The notes beneath the pieces are model-generated. The model made no database searches. It worked only from the letters and a program-made list of their open reading frames with translations, and was not told where the DNA came from. From the NCBI RefSeq assembly GCF_029263665.1, contig NZ_JAJUFQ010000002.1:248001-312000 (forward strand): DNA of 64,000 nt, in the 5' to 3' direction. Numbering within the stretch: position 1 is the stretch's first letter; every line of letters begins with the position of its first letter. Positions 26,356 to 35,395 of this stretch are shown piece by piece. The stretch comes from Halomonas sp. (lineage in GTDB: Bacteria; Pseudomonadota; Gammaproteobacteria; Pseudomonadales; Halomonadaceae). The translations under genes were made by a program, and so were the position numbers.

Positions 26356-28917
26356 CTACAGAGGGGTACATAACGCCTCAACCTGTTGATAACCTGCTGT
26401 GCTGACATCATCATTCTTCTGGGGTGTCGGGAACTGCAGTCGGCAGAACTGATCGGAGCCTTCACCCCACACCACCCTCAAGTCATCATAGTCACCGCGC
26501 AGGAAGATCATCCGCCCCTGCCCGACCAGTGAGACATGTTGACCACCACCATCAACGACTTCGGCACCGAAAGGCACGGCATCGTTGTCCACATGCACCA
26601 ACACCGGGTGTCCGAGGCGAGTCTCATAGTCGATACGTACCACGGCACCACGACGCGGCGTCACTGTCTGCGAAGTGGACTTCAGTTCCACATCCAGCGG
26701 TAGCCCTTTGGGACTGATGGCAACAGTGTTGTGGCGATAGGGCGTCAGCCCTGCATCCAATGCATCTCCATCGCGATCCAGATGATTACCCATGCCGTTG
26801 CTCAATGAAGCTCCAGCAGCCCCATCGGCGTGTATCAACGCCATGGTCTCCGCCCGGTCGGGACTGAACACCACGCCACCTGGATAAGCAACAATGACGC
26901 CGGTCGCTGACGCCGAATACTGCTCGAAACCTTCGCTATGACTGTAAGTCGTACCCAGTTGAGTGCCCGAGGTACGATAGTTGAGATCACCACCAAAGGT
27001 GGTGCTGGTATCGATGTTATTGTCGGCACGCGATACATAGGCGTTGTAATTCAATTGACTCTCATCCCCCGCCGTACCCGACAGGTTGGTGCGCACGGTA
27101 CTGCTGTGATCATCGTCGAAGGTCGCCGTCGCACTCAGCGTTGGATGATTAGTACCATCACCCAATGGAATGCTGGCAGTCAGCATGTAGGTATTGGTCT
27201 CGTCGTCATCCTCGATATCTCGAGTCGCCGACAGGCTCAGGCTCCCCCAATGGAAGCCCTTGCTGTAATCCAGTTGATAGGTGGTCTGATCCGGTCGACC
27301 GTTCCAGTAGTCATGGGTCAGCCCTGTGAGATTGAGATTGCCGAGTTCTCCCAGTGATTGACTGATGCTAAGTTGGAAACGATTGCGCTCACTCAGGCTG
27401 CTTGATGAGGCATCCCCATTCTTCAAGTACGCAAAGTCGGCGAAGGTAATGTATTCCTCACTGGAAAACCGGTAGGCGGCCAACGAGAAGTTGGTGCTGG
27501 TGGCATTGAGCATCTTGCTGTAACTCAACCGATAACTCTGCCCTTCCAGTTCACTATATGCGTAGGGGATTCCTTCGGTGCGGGTCAAAGTGGCATCAAT
27601 GGCGACTGCTCCCAATGGCGTGCCGACGGCGGATCCCATCAGCAGAGAGTAGTAGTCCTCGGCAATCAGTCCTCCGCCATAGACGGTCAGGATATTGTTG
27701 ATACCACGTCGCCAGGTGGCCTGAGCGAAACTAGGCTCATCGTGCAACTCGTCATCGCGGTAACGGCCGGCGACGACATTGAAACGAGATGAACCGGGCC
27801 GCAGCATCTGCACCACCGAGGCATAGGGGACAGTGAAAGATCTTTCACTGCCATCTGCTTCGGTGACCGTGACTTCCAGATCTCCGGCATATCCCGTTGC
27901 ATATAGGTCATCAATGACAAAGGCTCCGGCAGAGACGCTTGTCTCGTAAACCACATTACCGCCCTGACGTACCGTAACTTTGGCATTGGTGTTGGCGGAA
28001 CCACGGATCACCGGTGCATAACCACGCTCGCTTTCAGGCAACATGCTGTCATCGCTACCTAGCTGCACCCCCGTGAAAGGAAGACTTTCGAATTCACTGC
28101 CCGGAGTGAAATACTCACCAAAGGTGAGTTGTCCCCGCACAGCATCCACATCCGTCTGCACATAGGTGTTTTGTGCCTCATACTTCGGCCCGTCGATATC
28201 ATCGCTGTAGTGATAGTTACCATTGTGCCTAAACCGCCAGCCAGCCAAGTTGACGCCGGCATTGAGGTTGGCGTTGTAGTCGGTGGAGCTATCGCCACTG
28301 TCCTGTTTGCTGTGGAAGGCATTAGCGTGGTACCCGAAAATCAATGCATTGATACCATCATCCCATTCCTCAGGATCAACATATCCGCGCTTGACGGTAC
28401 CGGCATAGGCCTGAGGTATGCTCAGGTCAGCACGCAGATTGGCAGCGTCCATGCTGAACGATGCCTCGGGGATCAACGCATCGGCTTCAATACAGCCGCT
28501 TTCCAGCATACGTTGAGTATTCTGCTGATCGGGTAGTCGATCAATCATCACCCCCCATCGCTGTACGTCCGCCCTGGAGAAACAGAAATGTTGCTCTCCA
28601 GATGATTCGTCATCTTTGACATGCACTGTCTGACGCAGCATGTCCTTGCCGTTGATCAGTACATCCAGTTCATAATCACCGGCGATCACCATACCGGGCT
28701 GAGAATAATGAGACAGATCGACATCCTGACCCAGACCACGCAGAAACTGATTATCGAATTCGCTGGAAACGGCATCATGGCTCGTCGCTGCCATGCTAGA
28801 ACTACTAGCTAACAGAGCCATTACCATGCATTGGACTCTGGAACTGAATGCCAAGGGCCATCTTCGCTGGAGCGAAAGCCACCCTTCCATTATCTGGATG
28901 GAACCTGAAAGACACAT
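26356..28917 (-). CDS. Outer-membrane usher protein (FimD/PapC family)
   Basis: The 853-residue usher assembles and secretes fimbrial subunits through the outer membrane. A signal peptide (RRWPLAFSSRVQCMVMALLASSSSMA) is followed by the N-terminal chaperone-binding domain ('FDNQFLRGLGQDVDLSHYS'). The 24-strand barrel with plug ('RGYAPVIRGSANTNAKVTVRQGG', 'SVSAGAFVIDDLY') comes next. C-terminal domains follow with 'PRRGAVVRIDYETRLGHPVLV' and a Cys pair near the end. Length is normal. An alternative start is the ATG at 28890. The gap of about 195 bp to the chaperone gene is unusually wide for such operons. Confidence 0.93.
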   Translation of the reverse strand: MCLSGSIQIMEGWLSLQRRWPLAFSSRVQCMVMALLASSSSMAATSHDAVSSEFDNQFLRGLGQDVDLSHYSQPGMVIAGDYELDVLINGKDMLRQTVHVKDDESSGEQHFCFSRADVQRWGVMIDRLPDQQNTQRMLESGCIEADALIPEASFSMDAANLRADLSIPQAYAGTVKRGYVDPEEWDDGINALIFGYHANAFHSKQDSGDSSTDYNANLNAGVNLAGWRFRHNGNYHYSDDIDGPKYEAQNTYVQTDVDAVRGQLTFGEYFTPGSEFESLPFTGVQLGSDDSMLPESERGYAPVIRGSANTNAKVTVRQGGNVVYETSVSAGAFVIDDLYATGYAGDLEVTVTEADGSERSFTVPYASVVQMLRPGSSRFNVVAGRYRDDELHDEPSFAQATWRRGINNILTVYGGGLIAEDYYSLLMGSAVGTPLGAVAIDATLTRTEGIPYAYSELEGQSYRLSYSKMLNATSTNFSLAAYRFSSEEYITFADFAYLKNGDASSSSLSERNRFQLSISQSLGELGNLNLTGLTHDYWNGRPDQTTYQLDYSKGFHWGSLSLSATRDIEDDDETNTYMLTASIPLGDGTNHPTLSATATFDDDHSSTVRTNLSGTAGDESQLNYNAYVSRADNNIDTSTTFGGDLNYRTSGTQLGTTYSHSEGFEQYSASATGVIVAYPGGVVFSPDRAETMALIHADGAAGASLSNGMGNHLDRDGDALDAGLTPYRHNTVAISPKGLPLDVELKSTSQTVTPRRGAVVRIDYETRLGHPVLVHVDNDAVPFGAEVVDGGGQHVSLVGQGRMIFLRGDYDDLRVVWGEGSDQFCRLQFPTPQKNDDVSTAGYQQVEALCTPL

Positions 28918-29092
28918 AAATAAGGAAGCCTGAATGCTCTACAAGGGCATCTACTTGCAAGGAACCAACCTCGAGACCCTTGCCCTTATTGGTCAGCCGA
29001 TCCAACAGGTTAGGTTGGTGCCATGACAACCAGCCCAGCGGCTGATCATCTCTACGATATACCGCCGGTATTGGCTCACCTGTCGACATGGT

Positions 29093-29128
29093 ATCTATCG
29101 CATCAATGACATCTATCGCATCAATGAA
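29093..29128. repeat. 18-bp duplication spanning the chaperone stop codon
   Basis: ATCTATCGCATCAATGAC (29093-29110) recurs at 29111-29128. On the minus strand each copy encodes SLMR followed by TAG, so the chaperone's last codons and stop have been duplicated downstream. Confidence 0.88.
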
Positions 29129-29847
29129 TAGTTTTGTTCGACACTGGCACCAAAATCATTGAGCCAATGCCCGACAATATCTCCAGAAACTACCGCAGAT
29201 GTCAGACCTTTCAGCGGAAAGTCTGCTGTCGCATAGGGATCGACCATGCCACTGTCAATACTTGGGTAGGTGTGCCCACCAGATGTCAGTGCCAGGTCTC
29301 GAAAGCTGACGTGATAGGGAGAGTCATTGGTTGCACGCAGTGCGTAGCCATTACCAACGGGCTGTAGGCTCCAGCTCATATGTTCTACTGCTTCTTCAAG
29401 GGATCCCTGAAGCCCACCAGGGCGGAAGAACATCTTGACACGAGTACGGAAGGCTAGACGCATGACGTTCTGTTCCTCACCGTCATTTGCCTGCGGTTTG
29501 GGAGGAACATCCAGCACATTGAGCCAAAATACCGATTCCCGATCTTCGGGCAGACTCTGGCCGGTATAGGCAATACGCAGAGTTTGCCCGACCTGAGGCT
29601 CCACCCGGACAAGCGGCGGTAGAACCACAAATGGTAATTGCTCGGCCCCTGGTTCCGAGGATGGATTACCACTGTCCAGCCAGGATTGCACCAAGGCAGC
29701 CCGATCTGCTTCATTGTGCAGATCCACCGTGATCTCACGAACATTACCAGGGTAGATAAAACGGGTTCCCTGCACCTGAATACTTGCTGACGCCAGCAGC
29801 GGTACCAGCAGAGCAACAAGCAGTGCACCACTTGCCAGTTTCTTCAT
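29113..29847 (-). CDS. Periplasmic fimbrial chaperone
   Basis: The 244-residue product is a PapD-like chaperone that stabilises subunits by donor-strand complementation. It has a signal peptide (MKKLASGALLVALLVPLLASAS) and an N-terminal Ig domain with 'TRFIYPGNVREITVDLHNEADRAALVQSWLD'. The 'FVVLPPLVRVEPQVGQTLRIAY' segment matches the G1 strand/interdomain signature, and 'ESVFWLNVLDVPPKP' is classical. The short F1-G1 connection suggests the FGS class, which assembles rod-like pili. I prefer the ATG at 29847 with AAGG upstream. It sits between the major subunit and usher genes. Confidence 0.93.
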   Translation of the reverse strand: MKKLASGALLVALLVPLLASASIQVQGTRFIYPGNVREITVDLHNEADRAALVQSWLDSGNPSSEPGAEQLPFVVLPPLVRVEPQVGQTLRIAYTGQSLPEDRESVFWLNVLDVPPKPQANDGEEQNVMRLAFRTRVKMFFRPGGLQGSLEEAVEHMSWSLQPVGNGYALRATNDSPYHVSFRDLALTSGGHTYPSIDSGMVDPYATADFPLKGLTSAVVSGDIVGHWLNDFGASVEQNYSLMR

Positions 29848-29920
29848 CACCGTCATCACCTTGACTCTCTAGCCTACTGCGATTTGCAGAGGGAGGGCCC
29901 CTCTGCAACAGAGTGATGCC

Positions 29921-30469
29921 TTACAGGTAGTCCAGGGTGTAGACCAGAGCTGTTTCGACGCCACCAGAAGATGCTGCACCGTTCACGGCGATGTATTGCG
30001 CTGCATAGTTCAGTGTCGCAGAGCCTGTCGTACCGCTTCCATCATCCACGAAATCGACAGAATTGTTGCCTTCGTTGTTGGCCAGGTTGATAGGCTTCCC
30101 ATCAAAGCCATTGATGATCTGAACCTGAACGTTATCAGCACCGGACTTGGCGTTGTTGACCAGGAAGCCAGTGGAGACATCCACATTCTGAGGTTCGAAG
30201 TAGGCACGTACGTGTCCGGTGGAAGGGCAACCAGTCAAAGACATGACGATCGGCGTGGCACCTGCGACATCACCATCGGCAGCCAGTGAGCTGGTGGAGA
30301 CAGTGGGTAGAATTACAGTGGTATCAGCATCACCGCCATTGACGGCAATCTGGCAAGCAGAATCCGTGACTAGGCCTTGGATGGTGATAGTGCCATCAGC
30401 AGCCAAAGCGCTTGAAGCGGTAAAAAGACTTGCGGCCAGAAGGACAGGCATCGTCAATACTTTCTTCAT
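29921..30469 (-). CDS. Major fimbrial subunit (pilin)
   Basis: This 182-residue pilin begins with a signal peptide (MKKVLTMPVLLAASLFTASSALA). The mature domain has the pilin pattern: an early Cys in 'VTDSACQIAVNGG' paired with 'LTGCPSTGHVRAYFEP', and a C-terminal beta-zipper ending 'ALVYTLDYL' with the penultimate Tyr. It is first in the four-gene fimbrial operon and is probably made in the largest amount. The ATG at 30481 is an alternative start, but the GGA site fits 30469. Its leader is strikingly AT-rich. Confidence 0.9.
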   Translation of the reverse strand: MKKVLTMPVLLAASLFTASSALAADGTITIQGLVTDSACQIAVNGGDADTTVILPTVSTSSLAADGDVAGATPIVMSLTGCPSTGHVRAYFEPQNVDVSTGFLVNNAKSGADNVQVQIINGFDGKPINLANNEGNNSVDFVDDGSGTTGSATLNYAAQYIAVNGAASSGGVETALVYTLDYL

Positions 30470-30481
30470 GATGTTATCCAT

Positions 30482-30868
30482 ATATCAATGCATAAATAAA
30501 AAGCATCTAGTCCTCTCCAACATTATTAGAGAGTTAGTCTGCTAACAAATATTATATGACATCTTGCCCCCTTCATATCAATGTCATATAGAACATATAC
30601 ATTGCTACTTAACATCACGATATTGAAAAATAACCCTTTATTTATATATCCTTTACCACCATTGGATATTTCATTTCCCTGTAAAATCATATCCATAAGA
30701 AATTATAAAACATAAGACATTGTTATTTAACAATAAAAAATCTCAAAAAAGTCATAAAAAGCCGACTTAGAAAATATTGAAATCATTCGATGATAAATAC
30801 AAACATATGATCAAGATCACAAATATCGATAGAAAAAATCAGGAGAACTATCCAGCCAGACCATAACA
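30482..30868. other. AT-rich leader of the fimbrial operon
   Basis: About 390 bp that are visibly much richer in A and T than the rest of the window, with no ORF. It contains a candidate fimbrial promoter (minus-strand TATAAT at 30556-30551), a 10-bp inverted repeat around it, and a perfect ATTGTTA/TAACAAT palindrome at 30719-30734. AT-rich upstream DNA of this kind is typical of H-NS/MvaT-silenced surface-structure genes; silencing here is inferred. Confidence 0.6.
30551..30590 (-). promoter_or_regulatory. Candidate fimbrial promoter with 10-bp inverted-repeat operator
   Basis: Minus-strand TATAAT (30556-30551) has a TTGATA-like -35 (30581-30576) at 19-bp spacing. TATATGACAT (30553-30562) and ATGTCATATA (30581-30590) are perfect inverted copies separated by 18 bp. 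One arm overlaps the -10 and the other the -35, which is a natural position for a repressor. Confidence 0.5.
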
Positions 30869-30870
30869 AC

Positions 30871-30892
30871 AGCGCCCGCATTTGCGGGCGCT
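30871..30892 (-). terminator. Terminator of glmS
   Basis: A 9-bp perfect stem AGCGCCCGC / GCGGGCGCT with loop ATTT lies about 28 bp after the glmS stop. The tail on the minus strand is GTTGTTATGG, only moderately T-rich. Confidence 0.7.
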
Positions 30893-30919
30893 CCACAGTC
30901 CAGCCGAGATGAATTCTGA

Positions 30920-32758
30920 CTACTCTACAGTGACTGATTTGGCAAGATTACGAGGCTGATCCACATCAGTGCCCTTGAGCACGGCAACATGGTAGGACAG
31001 TAGCTGTAACGGCAAGGTATAAAGAATTGGTGCCAAGGCTTCATGAATATGTGGCAAATGTAACACCTGAATACCTTCTGCTGGCACCAGCCCCACATTC
31101 TCATCAGCAAACACGAATAGCTCGCCACCTCGTGCACGCACTTCCTGCAGGTTGGATTTGAGCTTATCCAGCAACTCATCGTTAGGTGCAACCGAAATGA
31201 CCGGCATCTCGGCATCCACCAGCGCCAGAGGGCCATGCTTGAGCTCTCCAGCCGGATAGGCCTCGGCATGGATATAGGAAATTTCCTTGAGCTTGAGAGC
31301 GCCTTCCTGAGCGATAGGGAAGTGCGCGCCGCGGCCCAGGAACAAGGCATGCTGCTTCTCGGCAAAAGCCGTAGACAACACCTCGATGGCATCATCCAGC
31401 TTCAGCACTTCAGCACATTGCCCAGGCAATATTCGCAATGCCTCGACCAGTTCGGACTGCTCAGACTCAGGCATCCCTTTGACCCGCCCCAATGCCAGAG
31501 TAAACAGCATCAGTGCCGTCAACTGAGTAGTGAAGGCCTTGGTCGAGGCCACTCCAATCTCCGGACCGGCCTGGGTCATCAAGGTCAAATCAGCTTCACG
31601 TACCAGAGAACTGCCGGGAACATTGCAGATACCCAGGCTACCAAGGTAATTACCTTGTTCCATGGCAAAGCGCAGTGCTGCCAGGGTGTCAGCAGTTTCA
31701 CCGGATTGTGAGAGCGTGACGAACAGGGTGTCCTCAGGAACCACCACCTGGCGATAACGATATTCCGAGGCCACTTCAACCTGCACTGGCACACCGGTAT
31801 AACGCTCGAGCCAGTAACGGGCCACCATACCAGCGTGATAGCTGGTACCACAGGCCACGATATGGATATTGCGCACCCGCTGGAACAGCCCTTCCGCCGA
31901 CGGTCCGAAGCTTTCCACCAGTACTGCATACTCTGCCAAGCGGCCTTCCAGGGCAGCGGCAATTACCGCAGGCTGCTCGTGGATCTCCTTGAGCATGTAG
32001 TGACGATACTGGCCCTTGCTGGAAGCCCCGTCGCCATGCTCGAACGTCTGCATCGGACGCTCAGCAACAGTACCACTTGAGTCGAAGATTTCGATTCGGC
32101 CACCCTCGGAAAGGCGCACCACATCGCCTTCCAGCAGATAGATGAAACGATCGGTAACTTGCAGCAGCGCCAGTGGGTCCGATGCCAGGAAAGCTTCATC
32201 AATGCCGACACCCACGACCAGAGGACTCCCTTTGCGTGCGCCGACCACCACATTGGGTTCATCTACCGCCATTGCCGCAAGTGCATAGGCGCCATCCAGC
32301 CCAGCCACCACCTGCTTGAAGGCAGTCAACAAATCGCCTGTCTTACGAGATTCACGCTCCAGAAGATGAGCAATGACTTCCGTATCCGTTTCGGACTCGA
32401 AATCATACCCTTCAGCTGACAGTTCCTGACGCAACGCCTCGTAGTTCTCGATGATGCCGTTATGTACCACCGCCAGGCGATTACGAGATTGGTGAGGGTG
32501 CGCATTAGGCTCGCTAGGACGTCCATGTGTGGCCCAACGGGTATGAGCAATGCCACTGGCACCGACCAGTGATTCGCCTTGCAGCCGCTCGGCCAATGCA
32601 GCTACCTTGCCCACGGCACGCTGTCGCTTGAGCTGCCCCTTGCCATCACGGACAGCCATGCCAGCAGAGTCATAGCCGCGATACTCGAGACGCCTCAGGC
32701 CCTCAAGCAGGATATTCTGAACATTACGCTGGGCCACAGCGGCAACAATGCCACACAT
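30920..32758 (-). CDS. glmS: Glutamine-fructose-6-phosphate aminotransferase GlmS
   Basis: GlmS makes glucosamine-6-phosphate, the entry step to peptidoglycan and LPS amino sugars. The 612-residue product starts 'MCGIVAAVAQ', with the nucleophilic Cys after Met removal. The glutaminase half has 'HTRWATHGRPSEPNAHPHQS' and 'VHNGIIENYEALR'. Two SIS domains bind the sugar ('ACGTSYHAGMVARYWLE', 'TLSQSGETADTLAALR', 'GRGAHFPIAQEGALKLKEISYIHAEAYPAGELKHGP'). The C-terminus is the conserved 'LAKSVTVE'. It lies downstream of glmU, the next pathway gene, across a heptamer array. No glmS ribozyme is expected or seen. Confidence 0.98.
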   Translation of the reverse strand: MCGIVAAVAQRNVQNILLEGLRRLEYRGYDSAGMAVRDGKGQLKRQRAVGKVAALAERLQGESLVGASGIAHTRWATHGRPSEPNAHPHQSRNRLAVVHNGIIENYEALRQELSAEGYDFESETDTEVIAHLLERESRKTGDLLTAFKQVVAGLDGAYALAAMAVDEPNVVVGARKGSPLVVGVGIDEAFLASDPLALLQVTDRFIYLLEGDVVRLSEGGRIEIFDSSGTVAERPMQTFEHGDGASSKGQYRHYMLKEIHEQPAVIAAALEGRLAEYAVLVESFGPSAEGLFQRVRNIHIVACGTSYHAGMVARYWLERYTGVPVQVEVASEYRYRQVVVPEDTLFVTLSQSGETADTLAALRFAMEQGNYLGSLGICNVPGSSLVREADLTLMTQAGPEIGVASTKAFTTQLTALMLFTLALGRVKGMPESEQSELVEALRILPGQCAEVLKLDDAIEVLSTAFAEKQHALFLGRGAHFPIAQEGALKLKEISYIHAEAYPAGELKHGPLALVDAEMPVISVAPNDELLDKLKSNLQEVRARGGELFVFADENVGLVPAEGIQVLHLPHIHEALAPILYTLPLQLLSYHVAVLKGTDVDQPRNLAKSVTVE

Positions 32759-32783
32759 ACACTAGCTCCTGAAAAATACATTG

Positions 32784-32839
32784 GCTCGTAGCTCGTAGCT
32801 CGTAGCTCGTAGCTCGTAGCTCGTAGCTCGTAGCTCGTA
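32784..32839. repeat. Heptanucleotide tandem array, 8 perfect copies of GCTCGTA
   Basis: GCTCGTA repeats eight times between the glmU stop (32846) and the glmS start (32758). It ends in GCTCGTAGCGAGC, so the glmU-proximal edge can form a 5-bp hairpin GCTCG-TAG-CGAGC. It ends six bases from the glmU stop codon. Confidence 0.97.
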
Positions 32840-32845
32840 GCGAGC

Positions 32846-34213
32846 CTAATTGTCCTTGGTAGGACGTGGCCAATTATCCTTGCCAATCTGGCGTGAGCGA
32901 CTTACCGCCAGGCTGTGATCGGCAACATCACGACTGATGGTGGAGCCAGCGCCTACCGTTGCTCCCTTGCCCACACTGACAGGGGCAACAAGAGCACTGT
33001 TGGAGCCAATGAAGGCCTCATCTCCGATTTCTGTGCGGTGCTTGTTGGCACCGTCGTAGTTACAGGTGATGGTACCTGCACCGATATTCACATCGCGGCC
33101 CAGACGCGCATCACCGATATAACTCAAGTGATTGATCTTGGTACCTTCACCCACCTCGGCATTCTTGGTCTCGACGAAGTTTCCAACCCTGACACGTACT
33201 GCCAGCCGAGAGCCAGGACGCAGACGAGCGAAGGGGCCAATATGGTTGAGCCCGGCAAGCACAGCACCATCGACCACACTATGGGCATCAATGACACTTT
33301 CGGCACCAATACGGCTGTTGCGCACAATACAATAGGGGCCAATACGCACCCCTTCTCCCAGTTCAACATCGCCTTCGAACACACAACCCACATCGATATG
33401 GACATCGTGTCCGCAGATCAGGCTGCCACGTACATCGATCCTCGTCGGATCCGCCAGTGCCACCCCCTGAGTCATCAGATGTTCGGCGATATCCCGCTGA
33501 TAGGTGCGTTCCAGCCAGGCCATCTGCTGTCGGTTGTTGACCCCCTCGACTTCCATGGCCCGAGCCGGTTGAGCTGTCGAGATGGTGATACCTTCGGCAG
33601 CAGCCATGGCGATGATATCCGTCAAGTAGTACTCGCCCTGGGCATTGTCGGCAGACAATTGTGGTAGCCAGCGCCTCAGTTGGTTGGCTGTCATGGCCAT
33701 GATGCCGGTATTGCATTCCTTGATCAGCAATTGTTCAGGGCTGGCATCCTTCTGCTCAATGATCGCGACCGCCTGGCCTCCTTCGTCCCGCACAATACGC
33801 CCATAGCCACCTGGATCGTCCAGCGTCACGGTTAACAACCCCATGTGCTTTTCGTCGACCTGGGCCAGCAGCGCCTCCAGGGTAGCCCGGCGGATTAATG
33901 GAACATCACCATACAACACCAGCACCTTTCCCTGCCCCAAGCCATCAAGTGCCTGTGCCACGGCATGGCCAGTCCCCATCTGTTCAGCCTGAACAGCAAA
34001 GTGCAAAGGGCGGTTACAATCAGCCAACGCCTCGCGAACCATGTCACCACCATGGCCGATGACGACATGAATACGATCCGCATCAAGACCACTGGCAGTA
34101 TCGATGACGTGGCGTACCATAGATTTACCGGCCAGCTCGTGCAGCACCTTGGGCAGACGCGAGCGCATACGAGTACCTTGTCCGGCAGCGAGTATCACCA
34201 CATCCAGGCTCAT
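32846..34213 (-). CDS. glmU: Bifunctional GlcN-1-P acetyltransferase / UDP-GlcNAc pyrophosphorylase GlmU
   Basis: GlmU acetylates glucosamine-1-phosphate and couples it to UTP, giving UDP-GlcNAc. From the ATG at 34213, which has AAGGAA seven bases upstream, the product has 455 residues, the usual size. The uridylyltransferase domain starts 'LAAGQGTRMRSRLPKVLHELAGK' and contains 'QAEQMGTGHAVAQAL'. The C-terminal left-handed beta helix shows hexad repeats and the acetyl-CoA-site region 'HRTEIGDEAFIGSNSALVAPVSVGKGATVGAGSTI'. The longer track start (34261) has no support. Here the usual atpC neighbour is displaced by apbE, uppP and mgtE. Confidence 0.97.
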   Translation of the reverse strand: MSLDVVILAAGQGTRMRSRLPKVLHELAGKSMVRHVIDTASGLDADRIHVVIGHGGDMVREALADCNRPLHFAVQAEQMGTGHAVAQALDGLGQGKVLVLYGDVPLIRRATLEALLAQVDEKHMGLLTVTLDDPGGYGRIVRDEGGQAVAIIEQKDASPEQLLIKECNTGIMAMTANQLRRWLPQLSADNAQGEYYLTDIIAMAAAEGITISTAQPARAMEVEGVNNRQQMAWLERTYQRDIAEHLMTQGVALADPTRIDVRGSLICGHDVHIDVGCVFEGDVELGEGVRIGPYCIVRNSRIGAESVIDAHSVVDGAVLAGLNHIGPFARLRPGSRLAVRVRVGNFVETKNAEVGEGTKINHLSYIGDARLGRDVNIGAGTITCNYDGANKHRTEIGDEAFIGSNSALVAPVSVGKGATVGAGSTISRDVADHSLAVSRSRQIGKDNWPRPTKDN

Positions 34214-34283
34214 CGTAATTCCTTGTCGTTCAAAAAATTCATGGGCTCTATTGTAGGCCATTCAGGTAAACACCTACTCGCGC

Positions 34284-35369
34284 CTACTCGGTAACGACTT
34301 TCAGCCCCAAAGCATCGACCATTTCTTCACCAAAACGTTCGACGAAGGCCGGGCTCACCCAACTCTCCCAGCCATCACCATTCCGTACCAACAACATCAC
34401 AGCCAGGTTTTCCTCAATGGCCAGGGTCATGCCTTCCTTTTCCCCCAGTACATTGATAGCCGTCGCCCATGCATCCGCCCACCCATTCGACGAGTGGAAA
34501 ACCGTCACGGAAGCCAGGCGATGCGTGATCGGGCGGCCAGTGCGAGGATCGATAGTGTGGGAATAACGCTTGCCGTCCTGCTCGAAGTAATGGCGATAGT
34601 CACCCGAGGTGGCAACTGTCACATCACTCAATCCAACAATATGCTGAGCCTTGGGAGTGTTATCTTGCGGTACTTCGATGCCTATGCGCCAAAGGCCAGA
34701 CTCTCCGTTACGATGCCCCTTGGCCTTGATCTCTCCCCCCAGATTGACCATGTAGTCGCTGATGCCCTGGCTCTCCAAGTATTCGGCCACTTTATCAGTG
34801 GCATATCCCTTGGCGACACCAGACAGGTCCACATAGACATCACGCAAGCGGCGTGCCTCAAGCTTATCCATATCCAGCTCCACAGCATCCATGCCGACCT
34901 CGGAAAGACGCTGCTCCAACGTTGCCTCATCGGGGATTTCCTTGGGCCGCGCTTCCGGGCCAAAGCTCCACAGGTTGACCAGGTCGCCAACCGTGACATC
35001 GAAGGCACCACCACTTTTTTGATACACCGAACGGCTGATGTCCAGAACCTCCATCAGTTCAGCGGAAAGCGGCTGCCATTCTCCTATAGGGGAGCGATTG
35101 AAGGCCGACAGCTCCGAGTCTTCTTTCCAGGTGGACATGGACATGTCGATGCCATGCAGCACATCGAGCATGCCCTGCTCGATTTCTTCAACCTTTCCGG
35201 CATCGACAGGATCCGCAATGGTGACCTGATAGAAAGTACCAAATATGTCACCTTCCAGCGTCACATTCTTGTGGGTTTCCTCATCACTGCAACCAGCAAG
35301 CGACACAACCAGCAAAAATAGTAATAAATATAGGGGAAACAATAGATTGCGATGATATGCCACAGGCAT
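34284..35369 (-). CDS. apbE: FAD:protein FMN transferase ApbE (lipoprotein)
   Basis: ApbE attaches FMN covalently to threonine residues of Na+-pumping NADH:quinone reductase and Rnf subunits. The product is a lipoprotein: the signal 'NLLFPLYLLLFLLVVSLAGC' has an LAGC lipobox. The body has 'GTFYQVTI', 'MSMSTWKEDSELSAFNRS' and the metal/FAD motif 'YSHTIDPRTGRPITHRLASVTV', then 'GWADAWATAINVLG'. The ATG at 35369 has a GAGGAG site and removes an otherwise overlapping N-terminus. Nqr genes are not in the window; in other genomes apbE often sits beside them. Confidence 0.93.
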   Translation of the reverse strand: MPVAYHRNLLFPLYLLLFLLVVSLAGCSDEETHKNVTLEGDIFGTFYQVTIADPVDAGKVEEIEQGMLDVLHGIDMSMSTWKEDSELSAFNRSPIGEWQPLSAELMEVLDISRSVYQKSGGAFDVTVGDLVNLWSFGPEARPKEIPDEATLEQRLSEVGMDAVELDMDKLEARRLRDVYVDLSGVAKGYATDKVAEYLESQGISDYMVNLGGEIKAKGHRNGESGLWRIGIEVPQDNTPKAQHIVGLSDVTVATSGDYRHYFEQDGKRYSHTIDPRTGRPITHRLASVTVFHSSNGWADAWATAINVLGEKEGMTLAIEENLAVMLLVRNGDGWESWVSPAFVERFGEEMVDALGLKVVTE

Positions 35370-35395
35370 GAAACGTCTCCTCAAGAAAGTTTCAG

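Noticed and set aside
28805-29089. 94-aa minus-strand ORF between chaperone and usher
   Set aside because: It overlaps the usher signal-peptide region in another frame, and I see neither a family motif nor a ribosome site.
30759-30919. glmS-type ribozyme or riboswitch
   Set aside because: This is the 3' side of glmS, and the glmS leader is only a heptamer array. The ribozyme is known from Gram-positive bacteria and no such fold is evident.
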